From positions 9,210,001 through 9,274,000 of the forward strand of contig NZ_CP108430.1 in NCBI RefSeq assembly GCF_041435335.1: a DNA stretch of 64,000 nucleotides. Reading direction: 5' to 3'. Below the pieces are notes generated by a model. It was not told the DNA's origin and did not search any database. It saw nothing but the letters and a program-made list of their open reading frames with translations. This document shows, one piece after another, positions 26,945 to 34,449 of the stretch (positions within the stretch are counted from its first letter, which is position 1; every line of letters begins with the position of its first letter). Source of the stretch: Streptomyces sp. NBC_01283 (GTDB lineage: Bacteria; Actinomycetota; Actinomycetes; Streptomycetales; Streptomycetaceae). Made by a program: the position numbers and the translations under genes.

Positions 26945-27565
26945 ATGGCCAAACAGGAACGCGCTGTACGCACTCGCAAGGCCCTGATCACCGCTGCCGC
27001 TGAGGTCTTCAGCCGGGAGGGGTACCGCACGGCCTCACTCACGGTGATCAGCCGGCTTGCGGGAGTCAGTAGTGGGGCACTGCACTTCCACTTCCCGACC
27101 AAGTCGGCGCTCGCCCTGGCGGTGGAGGAAGCGGCCGCCGACCGCCTGCGCGTCATCGTCGAGCGCTGCGAAAAATTCGAGCAGCCGGAAGGGCCCATAC
27201 GGCTGGTGGTGGACGCCAGCTACCAGGTGGTCGAACAGTTGGCGGCCGACCCTGTGCTGCGGGCCGGCTTCGAACTGGGAGGCCATACCGTGGAAATGGG
27301 CAGCAGCGGAAGAGTCTGCGATCTGTGGCAGCGCTGGGTCGCCTCGGTGCTCGAGCATGCCCAGGGGGCCGGAGGGCTGCGCTCGGAGGTGGTGCCCGGC
27401 CACGTGGCCGGCCTCGTGGTCGCGGTGACCGCGGGCCTGGAGGAACTCGGCCGGCGGGACCCCCGGTGGCTGGCGCACCCCACTCTCACCACGTTCTGGC
27501 GCCTGGTGCTGCCGCAGGTGGCCCCCGCGGGGACGAGCGTTCCACTGCAGTTCGCGGGCTCCTGA
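26945..27565 (+). CDS. ArpA-like receptor homologue 2 (pseudo-receptor type)
   Basis: A 206-residue TetR protein. Its N-terminus KQERAVRTRKALITAAAEVF and helix-turn-helix VISRLAGVSSGALHFHFPTK match the ArpA family, but the C-terminal domain is shorter than in receptor 1. It is most like the protein at 58309 (shared SGALHFHFPTK, ALHFHF and C-terminal SRRDP/GRRDP patterns). Receptor homologues not paired with a synthase often act as pseudo-receptors that sense antibiotics and repress late. A perfect ARE lies upstream and a T-tailed terminator follows. Confidence 0.85.
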   Translation: MAKQERAVRTRKALITAAAEVFSREGYRTASLTVISRLAGVSSGALHFHFPTKSALALAVEEAAADRLRVIVERCEKFEQPEGPIRLVVDASYQVVEQLAADPVLRAGFELGGHTVEMGSSGRVCDLWQRWVASVLEHAQGAGGLRSEVVPGHVAGLVVAVTAGLEELGRRDPRWLAHPTLTTFWRLVLPQVAPAGTSVPLQFAGS

Positions 27566-27584
27566 CACCTCCGCCACCTGTACG

Positions 27585-27636
27585 CCGCCTGGCTGGTGCA
27601 CCATCCCCCGGAAAGTACCAGTCAGGCGGTTTTTTT
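27585..27636 (+). terminator. Rho-independent terminator after receptor 2
   Basis: The arms CCGCCTGGCTGGT and ACCAGTCAGGCGG pair over 13 bp with one mismatch around a 19-nt loop and are followed by seven T residues. It is a canonical intrinsic terminator separating the TetR gene from the SARP. Confidence 0.9.
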
Positions 27637-27726
27637 CGTGCCCTGTGAGCTGGGCCTTCCTGGATGGGCCCTCCAGGTGCAGCCTTCCCGCCGTCGCGCC
27701 CCGCTCCAGACTCCCTTGGCACCCAC

Positions 27727-27751
27727 TAAGAAACCGACTATGCTGTTTGTA
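27727..27751. promoter_or_regulatory. ARE upstream of the SARP gene at 27836
   Basis: TAAGAAACCGAC followed by TATGCTGTTTGTA has the AAACCG and GTTTGT half-sites at ARE spacing. It ends about 85 bp before the SARP start, a position that would let a receptor block the activator's promoter. Confidence 0.75.
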
Positions 27752-27835
27752 TTCGGGGGCCTTGCGTCGGATCCCACACCCGGCGGCACGTCAGGAAGCA
27801 GCGCGTGCAGGCTCTGTGCGGACCGGGAGACGGAC

Positions 27836-28669
27836 ATGGACATTGAAGTGCTCGGCGGTTTTACCGTACGACTGAACGGCATGCAGGTAGTTCCCACAGC
27901 CCCCAAGCCGCGCCAGGTCCTGGCTCTCCTGGCCCTCAACGCCGGCCGGGCCGTGCCCACGCGCACCCTGGCCGAGGAGCTGTGGGGCGCGCAGCCGCCG
28001 CGCAGCTCGCGAGCCACGCTGCAGACCTACATCCTTCAGCTGCGTGAACTCATCGGCGAGGCCCTCATCGGCGTCGACGGCCTTCGGTCCGAGGGCCGCA
28101 CCGGCAAGGACTTACTGGTCACTTCGCCGGGCGGCTACCGGCTTGAGACCGGCGGCGGCACCCGCGACTACAGCGAGTTCGCGCGCCTGAGCAACGAGGG
28201 CTACCGGGCCATGGACAACGAGGACTACGCGGGCGCGGCACGCACCCTGCGCGACGCGCTCGCCCTGTGGCAGGGGCCCGCGCTGGCCGATGTGAACGCG
28301 GGAAGCCACCTCGACATGGAGACGCGCAGGCTGGAAGAAGCCCGCCTGTGCGCCCTCGACCAGCGCATCGAGGCCGACCTCTGCCTGGGACGCTACCGCG
28401 AACTGCTCCCCGAGCTCACCGTCCTGGTCGAGCGCCACAGCATGCACGAGAGCCTGCACAGCCAGTTCATGCTCGCGCTGTACCGCTCGGGCCGGGGCGG
28501 CGACGCGCTGAACGTCTACCAGCGGCTGCGCGGCACTCTGGTACGCAACCTCGGGCTCGAGCCCAGCGCTCCGGTGCGACGGCTGCAGCGCTCGATCCTC
28601 AAGGCGTCCTCCGACATCACGCAGGACGCACTGCTCGACGGCCGCACGGCGCCCGCACCGGTCAGCTGA
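27836..28669 (+). CDS. small SARP-family pathway activator
   Basis: A 277-residue protein of the size of ActII-ORF4 and RedD. The N-terminal OmpR-like winged helix reads MDIEVLGGFTVRLNGMQVVP, KPRQVLALLALNAGRAV and ATLQTYILQLRELIG. It is followed by the bacterial transcriptional activation domain (DYSEFARLSNEGYRAMDNED, ALYRSGRGGDALNVYQRLRG, NLGLEPSAPVRRLQ). The ATG follows GGGAGACGGAC. With an ARE upstream and the core operon directly downstream, it is the most probable direct activator of the biosynthetic genes. Confidence 0.9.
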   Translation: MDIEVLGGFTVRLNGMQVVPTAPKPRQVLALLALNAGRAVPTRTLAEELWGAQPPRSSRATLQTYILQLRELIGEALIGVDGLRSEGRTGKDLLVTSPGGYRLETGGGTRDYSEFARLSNEGYRAMDNEDYAGAARTLRDALALWQGPALADVNAGSHLDMETRRLEEARLCALDQRIEADLCLGRYRELLPELTVLVERHSMHESLHSQFMLALYRSGRGGDALNVYQRLRGTLVRNLGLEPSAPVRRLQRSILKASSDITQDALLDGRTAPAPVS

Positions 28670-28972
28670 GCGCAGCCGTGGCCGGCCGGTCCACCACCAC
28701 GGCCGGCCATGCACCACGAGTACTCACCGTGGCGGCACCACGCCCCACCAGGCACGACACTCTTCCTGCCCCAGCGCGACTTCATTTTCGTTGAAGTCTG
28801 CATCCACATCCTCTCGAAGGTGACTCGCAGGGCAGTGCAGACCGGTGCGCGACCCTTGCTCCCCTGCACGAGGCGAACCTAGATTCGCACTCCTGACGCG
28901 TGTCAGCAGCGTCCTCGTGCGAAGCGGCCGCGCAACAGTCGGCTCACGACCTCGCATGCCCTAGGGGGAGAC
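28670..28972. other. regulatory gap before the core biosynthetic genes
   Basis: This 303-bp stretch probably contains the SARP-dependent promoter of the core genes. A 7-bp inverted repeat, GACTTCA and TGAAGTC, occupies 28778-28798. A TAGATT box near 28880 could be a -10. I could not define SARP heptamer direct repeats with confidence. The CTAGGGGGAG ribosome site of the next gene ends it. Confidence 0.4.
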
Positions 28973-29854
28973 ATGTTCGTGGGATGGGGATCACGCCATG
29001 CCCAGATCCGGTCGGTCGCCGGATACCACCCCCACCGTGCGATCGTCCCCGCCGCCCTGAGCGGTGCCTACGCCGCCCAAGGCGATCAGGCACGCCGGCC
29101 CGCGGCCGGCACCGATGGGCCCCCGCCCGGCACCGAGGAGAGCCTGGCATCCATGGGCGCCCGCGCGGCCGCCGACGCGGCTGCCCGCGTCGGTGTCGAC
29201 ACCGACGACGTGGACTGCGTGCTCGTTGCCTCGCTGAGCAAGCGCGACCAGCGCCAGCACCTGGCGCATGCCGTCGCCGACCGGCTCGAGGGCACCCCGC
29301 GCGCCGCACTTGACGTGGATGCCACCTCCGGGGGGTTTTGCTCGGCACTGGAACTGGGGCGCTGCCTGGTATCGGCGAGCACCTACGACCGTGTCCTTGT
29401 CGTCGGCGCCGAGCGCGCGCACGACACGGGCACCGCCGAGGCGGCCGGCACCACGGGACTCCACAGCGCCGCCGGCGGGGGAGCCGTCCTCCTGGAGGCC
29501 GGCGACGAGCCCGGTATCTGCACTCCCGCCTGGGGTGAGGGCGCGACGCCGGCTCAGGTGGCAAGGGCGGCGGTGAAGCGTGCGGGGCTGCGCACGCAGG
29601 ACATCCGCGCGCTCGTCTCGCACCGTCATCCTGACGGACGCGTACGCCGGGAGGCGGCAACCCTCCTGTCGCTGGCGCGCGATGTGACGGTGGCCCATGA
29701 CGCCTGCCTGTCGGGCAGCGCCTCGATCGCATCGATCCCCATGGCCATCGCGACGCTGCTGGCCGAGTTTCCCGCGCTGTCGGGCGAGTTGGCCCTCCTG
29801 GTCGGCTTCGGCGCCGAACTCAGCCTCGCGGCCCAGGTGGTCCGCCTCCCCTGA
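28973..29854 (+). CDS. KAS III-like protein with Ser at the nucleophile position
   Basis: A 293-residue thiolase-fold protein, shorter than the usual 330 of FabH. ALDVDATSGGFCSALELG (about 112-129) aligns with the FabH DVNAxCAGFxxAL loop, but the nucleophilic Cys is Ser (about 119). ALVSHRHPDG (about 213-222) retains a His where FabH has VPHQAN. The GNxGSAS loop reads ACLSGSASIASIP, so the Asn is not evident. LALLVGFGAELSLAAQVVRL is the typical C-terminus. It may be a non-condensing acyltransferase or a decarboxylase-like partner rather than a ketosynthase. GGGGGAG precedes the start. Confidence 0.7.
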   Translation: MFVGWGSRHAQIRSVAGYHPHRAIVPAALSGAYAAQGDQARRPAAGTDGPPPGTEESLASMGARAAADAAARVGVDTDDVDCVLVASLSKRDQRQHLAHAVADRLEGTPRAALDVDATSGGFCSALELGRCLVSASTYDRVLVVGAERAHDTGTAEAAGTTGLHSAAGGGAVLLEAGDEPGICTPAWGEGATPAQVARAAVKRAGLRTQDIRALVSHRHPDGRVRREAATLLSLARDVTVAHDACLSGSASIASIPMAIATLLAEFPALSGELALLVGFGAELSLAAQVVRLP

Positions 29855-29896
29855 CAGAACCTGCGAACCGTGAACCCTATGAAGAGGAGCGACCGC

Positions 29897-30025
29897 ATGG
29901 ATGTGATCGACGAGCAAGAGGTGTACACGCTGCACCACGACGCCCTGATCGCGCCCCCACTGCTGCTGCCTGGTGAGGAGGACGAAAGCAACGACGAACC
30001 CCAGCTCGTGCGAGGAATGGACTGA
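29897..30025 (+). CDS. 42-residue acidic peptide gene
   Basis: ATG 29897 sits 8 bp after AGGAG and is followed by 41 sense codons and a TGA. The peptide begins MDVIDEQEVYTLHHDALIAP and continues PPLLLPGEEDESNDEPQ, with a final LVRGMD. It is strongly acidic with a central hydrophobic/proline block. An in-frame ATG at 29879 would add six residues but has no ribosome site. It lies 42 bp after the KAS III-like gene, same strand, so it is probably co-transcribed. I recognise no family. Its role could be a small partner protein or a precursor peptide. Confidence 0.5.
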   Translation: MDVIDEQEVYTLHHDALIAPPLLLPGEEDESNDEPQLVRGMD

Positions 30026-30054
30026 CAGCACAGCACAGCACAGCACAGCACAGT
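30025..30054 (+). repeat. ACAGC pentanucleotide tandem repeat
   Basis: Five perfect ACAGC units plus one ACAGT begin at the last base of the small peptide's stop codon. A five-base unit would shift frame on each slippage, so it could alter the peptide's end only if the stop were lost. Confidence 0.9.
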
Positions 30055-30481
30055 ACGGAGCGGCGCTCGCCGGGCGGGCCCGGGCAGCCGGCCAACGGCC
30101 GCCCGGGCCCGCAAAGGCGGGCCGAGGCCCGACAGACGCACCGCGCCGCGCCGCTCATCCACGCCGCTGGGCGCGGCCCGCCCCGGTCGCCGCGCGTCCG
30201 CCGGCCGCTGAACAGCCCGGCACCGCCCCGCACTTCGGCCCGATCGCGGCGGGCGCCCGCCCGGCCACGGGTCACCGCACGTCGCCGGGCGGGGGCGGGT
30301 TCTTCGCTCCGCGCCGCCACGGGAGATTGTTAATGACCGGGGCTTGATTCCTCCAGGCCACCCATGGGAAATGCACGAGCATCCATGTGGAAACACCGTT
30401 CCTCATCGCAATCCACGACTGCTAACTTCGGGACAGTCGGCGCCGGGCAGTCGGCTCGGTATTTGCTTGAAAGGACGGTCT
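30026..30481. other. extremely GC-rich non-coding gap
   Basis: Apart from the ACAGC repeat and the hairpin, this 456-bp stretch holds no recognisable gene. 30060-30310 is almost entirely G and C. From about 30320 the sequence becomes balanced (TTGTTAATGACC), which suggests the promoter of the transglutaminase-like gene lies at 30320-30470. Confidence 0.5.
30074..30112 (+). terminator. GC-rich hairpin after the small peptide gene
   Basis: The arms GCGGGCCCGGGC and GCCCGGGCCCGC are exact reverse complements around a 15-nt loop that itself contains a GCCG/CGGC pairing. It is very stable, lacks a T-tract, and probably ends or attenuates transcription of the 28973-30025 unit. Confidence 0.7.
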
Positions 30482-31459
30482 GTGTCACCTCAAGCCGTGA
30501 AAATAGATGCTCGCGCCTGGGAAGAAGTAGCGGATTCCATCGAATTCGTTCCTGCCGCGTACTCAAGCAAGACCCGGCCGGAGTCAGCGGCGCAGGAAAT
30601 GCTGAGGTGCGGTCCGGGTGATATCGAGACGCTGGTCGCCGCAGGTCTGCCGTTCGATGTGCAGTCGGGCGTGCGGCACTTCGACGTGAACGATCTGTAC
30701 AACCTCGGAATGTATTCCGGTAGGTCAAACACGCAGCCTGAGCTCGCCTTTCGGATGCTGTTCCGCTTCGCGGGCCGCCCGGTCGAGGACCTGCTGCACC
30801 CCAAGTCATGGGACTTCCAGGTCCGGTTGGACTGCGCCGAGTGCGGCGGAGCAGCGCCCTGGCACTTCGAGGCACCCGATGCCGTCCGGTTCGGAGGGGC
30901 CGTCACCGATGTGGTGGCGCCGACGCGAGTGAGCGAGGGAACAGCCGAGTACACGGCCACCGTCACCACGACGGGCGTGCGCACCCCCCTGGTCTCCACC
31001 GAACTGAGGCGCCTCACCCGCGACTACCTCGAGGCCGGATACCGCTGGCAGATGATCCCGGTCGCCATGCAGGCCGACTACCAGCTGGTGCACAGGCTGG
31101 GATCGACCAGCTGCATCGCGGCGAGCCTGCTGCTGGCCGAGCGCTTTCGTGCGGCCGGCCACCGGGCCGAGGCGAAACGCGGCTGGTTCTGCGGTGTCCT
31201 CGGCGGCGCGCTCGACCTCCCGCACGCCAGCGTGGAGGTCGAGGACGACGACGGTGTGCTCAAGACGGTGGACATCGCCAAGGCGCAACTCGCCGCCCGC
31301 CTGTCGTCGGACACCAAGGCCTTCCAGGAGCTGTGCCTCGGCTCGATCTACAACAAGGTGATCCCGTCCACCGCGTCCGGAAACGCGCCCTTTGCAACCC
31401 ACGAATGCGGATCGCGGATGCCGGTGCACGTGCGCGCGGACATCCGCTCGCTGCGCTGA
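30482..31459 (+). CDS. transglutaminase-like fold protein
   Basis: A 325-residue protein from a GTG preceded by AAAGGACGG. The C-terminal half carries a pattern typical of the transglutaminase/papain-like core: Cys211 in LGSTSCIAASLLLAERFRAA, His248 in ALDLPHASVEVEDDDG, and Asp264 in LKTVDIAKAQL. The N-terminal half (1-190) is unfamiliar and includes DCAECGG, a possible metal-binding or redox Cys pair (118 and 121). It opens the core operon directly before the diiron oxygenase. Possible roles are amide or thioester acyl transfer from a carrier protein. The assignment rests on motif pattern only. Confidence 0.5.
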   Translation: MSPQAVKIDARAWEEVADSIEFVPAAYSSKTRPESAAQEMLRCGPGDIETLVAAGLPFDVQSGVRHFDVNDLYNLGMYSGRSNTQPELAFRMLFRFAGRPVEDLLHPKSWDFQVRLDCAECGGAAPWHFEAPDAVRFGGAVTDVVAPTRVSEGTAEYTATVTTTGVRTPLVSTELRRLTRDYLEAGYRWQMIPVAMQADYQLVHRLGSTSCIAASLLLAERFRAAGHRAEAKRGWFCGVLGGALDLPHASVEVEDDDGVLKTVDIAKAQLAARLSSDTKAFQELCLGSIYNKVIPSTASGNAPFATHECGSRMPVHVRADIRSLR

Positions 31460-31500
31460 CATCAATTTCCCGCGCCATTCAGTTTGGGAGGACGAGTGTA

Positions 31501-32379
31501 ATGGCGGTACGTGAGATAGAACCGGTCGTACTGGACCTGGATCGTTTGGAGAATCTCGCCGAAACCGGCTACTACAACCCGTACACGATGTTCGACTGGC
31601 CTGAATCCATCGAGCCGGATCTGCCGTGGATGTCCGAGGGGCTGACCACGCTCGCCGGTACCCCGATGTGGGACGAACTCACCAGGGAACAGCAGATCGC
31701 CCTCACCCGGTACGAGGCGATCAATTTCTTCAGCCTCAATATTCACGGTATCCGTGAACTGATGAGTGAAGTCGTGATGCGTATCCACGAGCGAACGTAC
31801 GCGGACGTCTCGGAGTTCTTGCACCACTTCATCGGTGAAGAGAACGAGCACATGTGGTTCTTCGCGCAGTTCTGCCTGCGCTACGGCGGAAAGCTCTACC
31901 CGGCCCAGCCGACGCTGAAGGCCGACTCGGTGGAGCACCTCTCATCGGTGGCCCGTGAGCTGATCGTGTTCGCGCGGATCCTGATATTCGAGGAGCTCGT
32001 CGACTACTTCAACGCGAGCATGGCCACGGATCAGTCGCTGCCGCACATCGCCCGCGAGATCAACCGGGTGCATCACCAGGACGAGAGCCGGCACGTCGCG
32101 TTCGGCCGGATGATCTTCACCCATCTCCTCGGCCAGGTGGCCAAGCGGGACCCGGACGAGGTGCCGTTGGTCGCCGAGTACCTCGAGAACTACCTGCAGT
32201 ACAGCATCGGCACCCTCTACAACCCGGCCGCCTACCGCGACGCGGGCATCCCGGACGCGCTGGCCCTGCGGCGCAAGGCCCTGGAGCACCCCGCCCGGGT
32301 GGAGGCACACGACCAGGTACTCAAGCGCACCAGGAAGTTCCTCACCAAGGCCGGCGTGGGACGGGAAGTGATCGCGTGA
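31501..32379 (+). CDS. AurF/CmlI-type diiron N-oxygenase
   Basis: A 292-residue ferritin-like protein. Iron-ligand motifs in the family order are visible: ExxH as E114-NE-H117 in IGEENEHMWFF, a Glu in ILIFEELVDYF (about 164), and HxxxExxH as H191...E195...H198 in VHHQDESRHVAFG. An additional upstream Glu near 72-90 completes a probable set. AurF and CmlI oxidise amines to hydroxylamine, nitroso and nitro groups, and CmlI acts on a carrier-bound substrate. GGGAGGA precedes the ATG. The stop overlaps the carrier-protein start (TGATG), which supports action on an aminoacyl-carrier protein. Confidence 0.85.
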   Translation: MAVREIEPVVLDLDRLENLAETGYYNPYTMFDWPESIEPDLPWMSEGLTTLAGTPMWDELTREQQIALTRYEAINFFSLNIHGIRELMSEVVMRIHERTYADVSEFLHHFIGEENEHMWFFAQFCLRYGGKLYPAQPTLKADSVEHLSSVARELIVFARILIFEELVDYFNASMATDQSLPHIAREINRVHHQDESRHVAFGRMIFTHLLGQVAKRDPDEVPLVAEYLENYLQYSIGTLYNPAAYRDAGIPDALALRRKALEHPARVEAHDQVLKRTRKFLTKAGVGREVIA

Positions 32380-32624
32380 TGTCGGAACCGATGCAGGCCA
32401 TCCGCGCATTCATCCAGGGCCGCAACTCCAAGATCGGGCCGCTCACCGAAGACCTGGACCTGATCGACAGCCGCGCCATCGACTCGCTCGCGTTCGTCGA
32501 GTTCATCTTCCTGCTCGAAGAGCTGACCGGTGAACCGATCGACCCGGAGGACCTGAACCTCGACGACTTCCGCACCCTCAAGGCACTCGAAACCCGATTC
32601 TTCATGAAGGAAGCGGCATGCTGA
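32379..32624 (+). CDS. acyl carrier protein 1
   Basis: An 81-residue carrier protein. The phosphopantetheine site is Ser36 in SRAIDSLAFVEFIFLLEE, with the canonical Asp before Ser. The surrounding acidic helices (PLTEDLDLID, DPEDLNLDDF) are typical. The ATG overlaps the diiron gene's stop (TGATG), and the gene's end overlaps the ligase start at 32618. These overlaps predict fixed stoichiometry of the oxygenase, carrier and ligase. A GTG at 32376 is an alternative start. Confidence 0.9.
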   Translation: MSEPMQAIRAFIQGRNSKIGPLTEDLDLIDSRAIDSLAFVEFIFLLEELTGEPIDPEDLNLDDFRTLKALETRFFMKEAAC

Positions 32625-33448
32625 CGACAACAACCGACAACGGCCTGGGAGTTCTCGACGGCAGCCAGCTCAGGTTGCTGCGGGCCATCGACGCGGTGTT
32701 CCTGCGCCTGGCCGCAGACTGGCAGGCTCCCGAGTTCCGGTTCCCGTTCCTGATGCGGTGCCAGGACCTCGACACCTTCGACTACTACGACAACTTCCCG
32801 CATCTGGGTCTCGCCGCGACCCGGCTCGATCCCGGGCTCCTGGCCGGCGAGCTGGCCACCACCTCGCGACCGGTCGAGCGGATGCCGGCCGAGGTGATGG
32901 AGTCGACCGCCTTCGCCCTTCCCTCGGCTTCCTGCTACTCCATCTACGTAGACCTGGCCGGGTCCGTACTGCCCGCCGACGGCGTACTGCGCACCACGGT
33001 CGGCACGTGCTTTCGCAACGAGGACCACTACGAGGGCCTGCAGCGCCTGCTCGGCTTCTCCATGCGCGAGATCGTCTGTGTCGGACCGGAGGAGGCGGCC
33101 AAGAGCCATCTGATCCGTGCGAAGGAAGCCGTGGTGGCCCTGTGCAGCGAGCTCGGGCTCGACCTTCGCATCGAGGTCGCCACCGACCCGTTCTTCGACA
33201 AGAACAGCGGCAAGGCCAAGATGCAGCGGCTCTTCCCGGTGAAGGAGGAGTTCGTCGTGGGCGGCCTGGCGATCGGCTCCGTCAACTACCACCGGAACTT
33301 CTTCGGTGACCGGTGCGGCATCAGGGCCGGCGACGACACCGCGCACACGAGCTGCCTGGCCTTCGGCCTGGAGCGCTGGGTGCACGCCCTGACGGACCGG
33401 TTCGGCGGCGCGGACGCCGCGGCGTCCGTGGTCGAGAGCCTGAATTGA
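32618..33448 (+). CDS. class II aaRS-like amino acid:carrier-protein ligase
   Basis: A 276-residue catalytic-domain-only relative of atypical seryl-tRNA synthetases. Motif 2 is TVGTCFRNEDHYEGLQRLLG, with R133 and E135 in the fRxE loop. Motif 3 is TSCLAFGLERW with R253. C131 and C246 are placed like the zinc-binding Cys of the Bradyrhizobium amino acid:[carrier protein] ligases. No tRNA-binding arm is present. Such enzymes adenylate a small amino acid and attach it to the phosphopantetheine of a carrier protein. Overlap with acyl carrier protein 1 makes that the expected acceptor. The amino acid cannot be read from sequence with confidence. Confidence 0.9.
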   Translation: MLTTTTDNGLGVLDGSQLRLLRAIDAVFLRLAADWQAPEFRFPFLMRCQDLDTFDYYDNFPHLGLAATRLDPGLLAGELATTSRPVERMPAEVMESTAFALPSASCYSIYVDLAGSVLPADGVLRTTVGTCFRNEDHYEGLQRLLGFSMREIVCVGPEEAAKSHLIRAKEAVVALCSELGLDLRIEVATDPFFDKNSGKAKMQRLFPVKEEFVVGGLAIGSVNYHRNFFGDRCGIRAGDDTAHTSCLAFGLERWVHALTDRFGGADAAASVVESLN

Positions 33449-34449
33449 TGCGTGCCACCGCGGCCGGGGTGCTCGGCCTGGAGGTGAGCCTGCTGCAGTC
33501 GGGCATGGGCGGCGTCGCAGGCACGGAACTGGCCTGCGCGGTGTCCAACGCCGGGGCGGCCGGCTGCGTGGGCGGCTACAAACTGGCCGGCGGCGCGCTG
33601 TCGGCCATGCTCGACCGGTTGGTCACGGGCACCGACCGGCCGGTCGGCGTGAACCTGATCCCGGAGGTGGTCGGGCCGGCCGAGCTCGACCGGCAGGTGG
33701 CGCAGGTGCTCGAGGAGACACCGCAGCGCGTACACCTGTCCTTCTTCGGAATGCCCGACGACGCGGTCCTGGACCGGGTCGCCGCGGCGGGGCGGCAGAC
33801 GGTGGTCCAGATCGGGACCGCCGACGACGGAATGCACGCGGCCGCCCGGGGCGCGGTGGTGGTGGTCCAGGGAACCGAGGCGGGCGGTCACCTCCTTGGC
33901 ACGTCGCGACGCGACGACCTGGTGGGCACGCTGCGCGCACTGGTGCCCGACGCCTGCCTGGTCGCCTCGGGCGGGATCGGCTCGCCCGAGGAGGCCGAAC
34001 GGGCCCTGGCCGCCGGCGCCGACGGGGTGCTGCTCGGCACCGCCTTCGTCGTCGCCCACGAATCGCGGGCCCACGCCCGGTTCAAGTCGGCGGTGACCGG
34101 TGCCGACGAGGCCGACACCGTGATCACCGATGTGTACGAGATCGGATGGCCGGGCCGACGGCACCGCGTGCTCGCCACGAGCGTCACCGCCGATCCGGAG
34201 CAGCCCACGAAGTTCATCGGCAAAACGGTGGTCGAGGGCAAGCCGTACCTGGTGCCGCGCTTCAGCTCGGCGGTGCCCACAGAGGCGACCAGCGGTCGTA
34301 TCGAAGAGATGGCGCTGTACTGCGGCCAATCCTGCGGCGCGATCTCCGGCGAAGTCCCGGCGGCCGGTGTCGTCGCCACATTCGCACAGGTCCTTTCGGG
34401 GGCCGCATTCGTCAAGACCAAAGAGAGGGCGGAAAGTCATGTCGGCTGA
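33448..34449 (+). CDS. nitronate-monooxygenase-like flavoprotein
   Basis: A 333-residue TIM-barrel protein of the NMO / 2-nitropropane dioxygenase family, related to FabK-type enoyl reductases. LLQSGMGGVAGTELACAVSN is the N-terminal FMN-binding loop. VVQGTEAGGHLLGTS and LVASGGIGSPEEAERALAAG with GADGVLLGTAFVVAHES are the phosphate-binding and barrel-end motifs. Its start overlaps the ligase stop (TGATG). Next to an amine oxygenase, a nitronate-handling enzyme suggests a nitro or nitronate intermediate; an enoyl reductase role for an acyl chain is the alternative. Confidence 0.8.
   Translation: MRATAAGVLGLEVSLLQSGMGGVAGTELACAVSNAGAAGCVGGYKLAGGALSAMLDRLVTGTDRPVGVNLIPEVVGPAELDRQVAQVLEETPQRVHLSFFGMPDDAVLDRVAAAGRQTVVQIGTADDGMHAAARGAVVVVQGTEAGGHLLGTSRRDDLVGTLRALVPDACLVASGGIGSPEEAERALAAGADGVLLGTAFVVAHESRAHARFKSAVTGADEADTVITDVYEIGWPGRRHRVLATSVTADPEQPTKFIGKTVVEGKPYLVPRFSSAVPTEATSGRIEEMALYCGQSCGAISGEVPAAGVVATFAQVLSGAAFVKTKERAESHVG

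Noticed and set aside
27612..27636. A sequence resembling an ARE (AGTACCAGTCAGGCGGTTTTTTT) downstream of receptor 2
   Set aside because: It is the right arm and T-tract of a 13-bp intrinsic terminator hairpin with the left arm at 27585-27597, which explains it better.
30056..30347. Open frames through the GC-rich spacer after the small peptide
   Set aside because: They are Arg/Pro/Ala-rich artefacts of extreme GC content with no ribosome site, and the stretch contains a hairpin.
32618..33448. Annotation of the ligase as a housekeeping seryl-tRNA synthetase
   Set aside because: It has only the catalytic core (276 residues), lacks the tRNA-binding coiled coil, and overlaps a carrier-protein gene.
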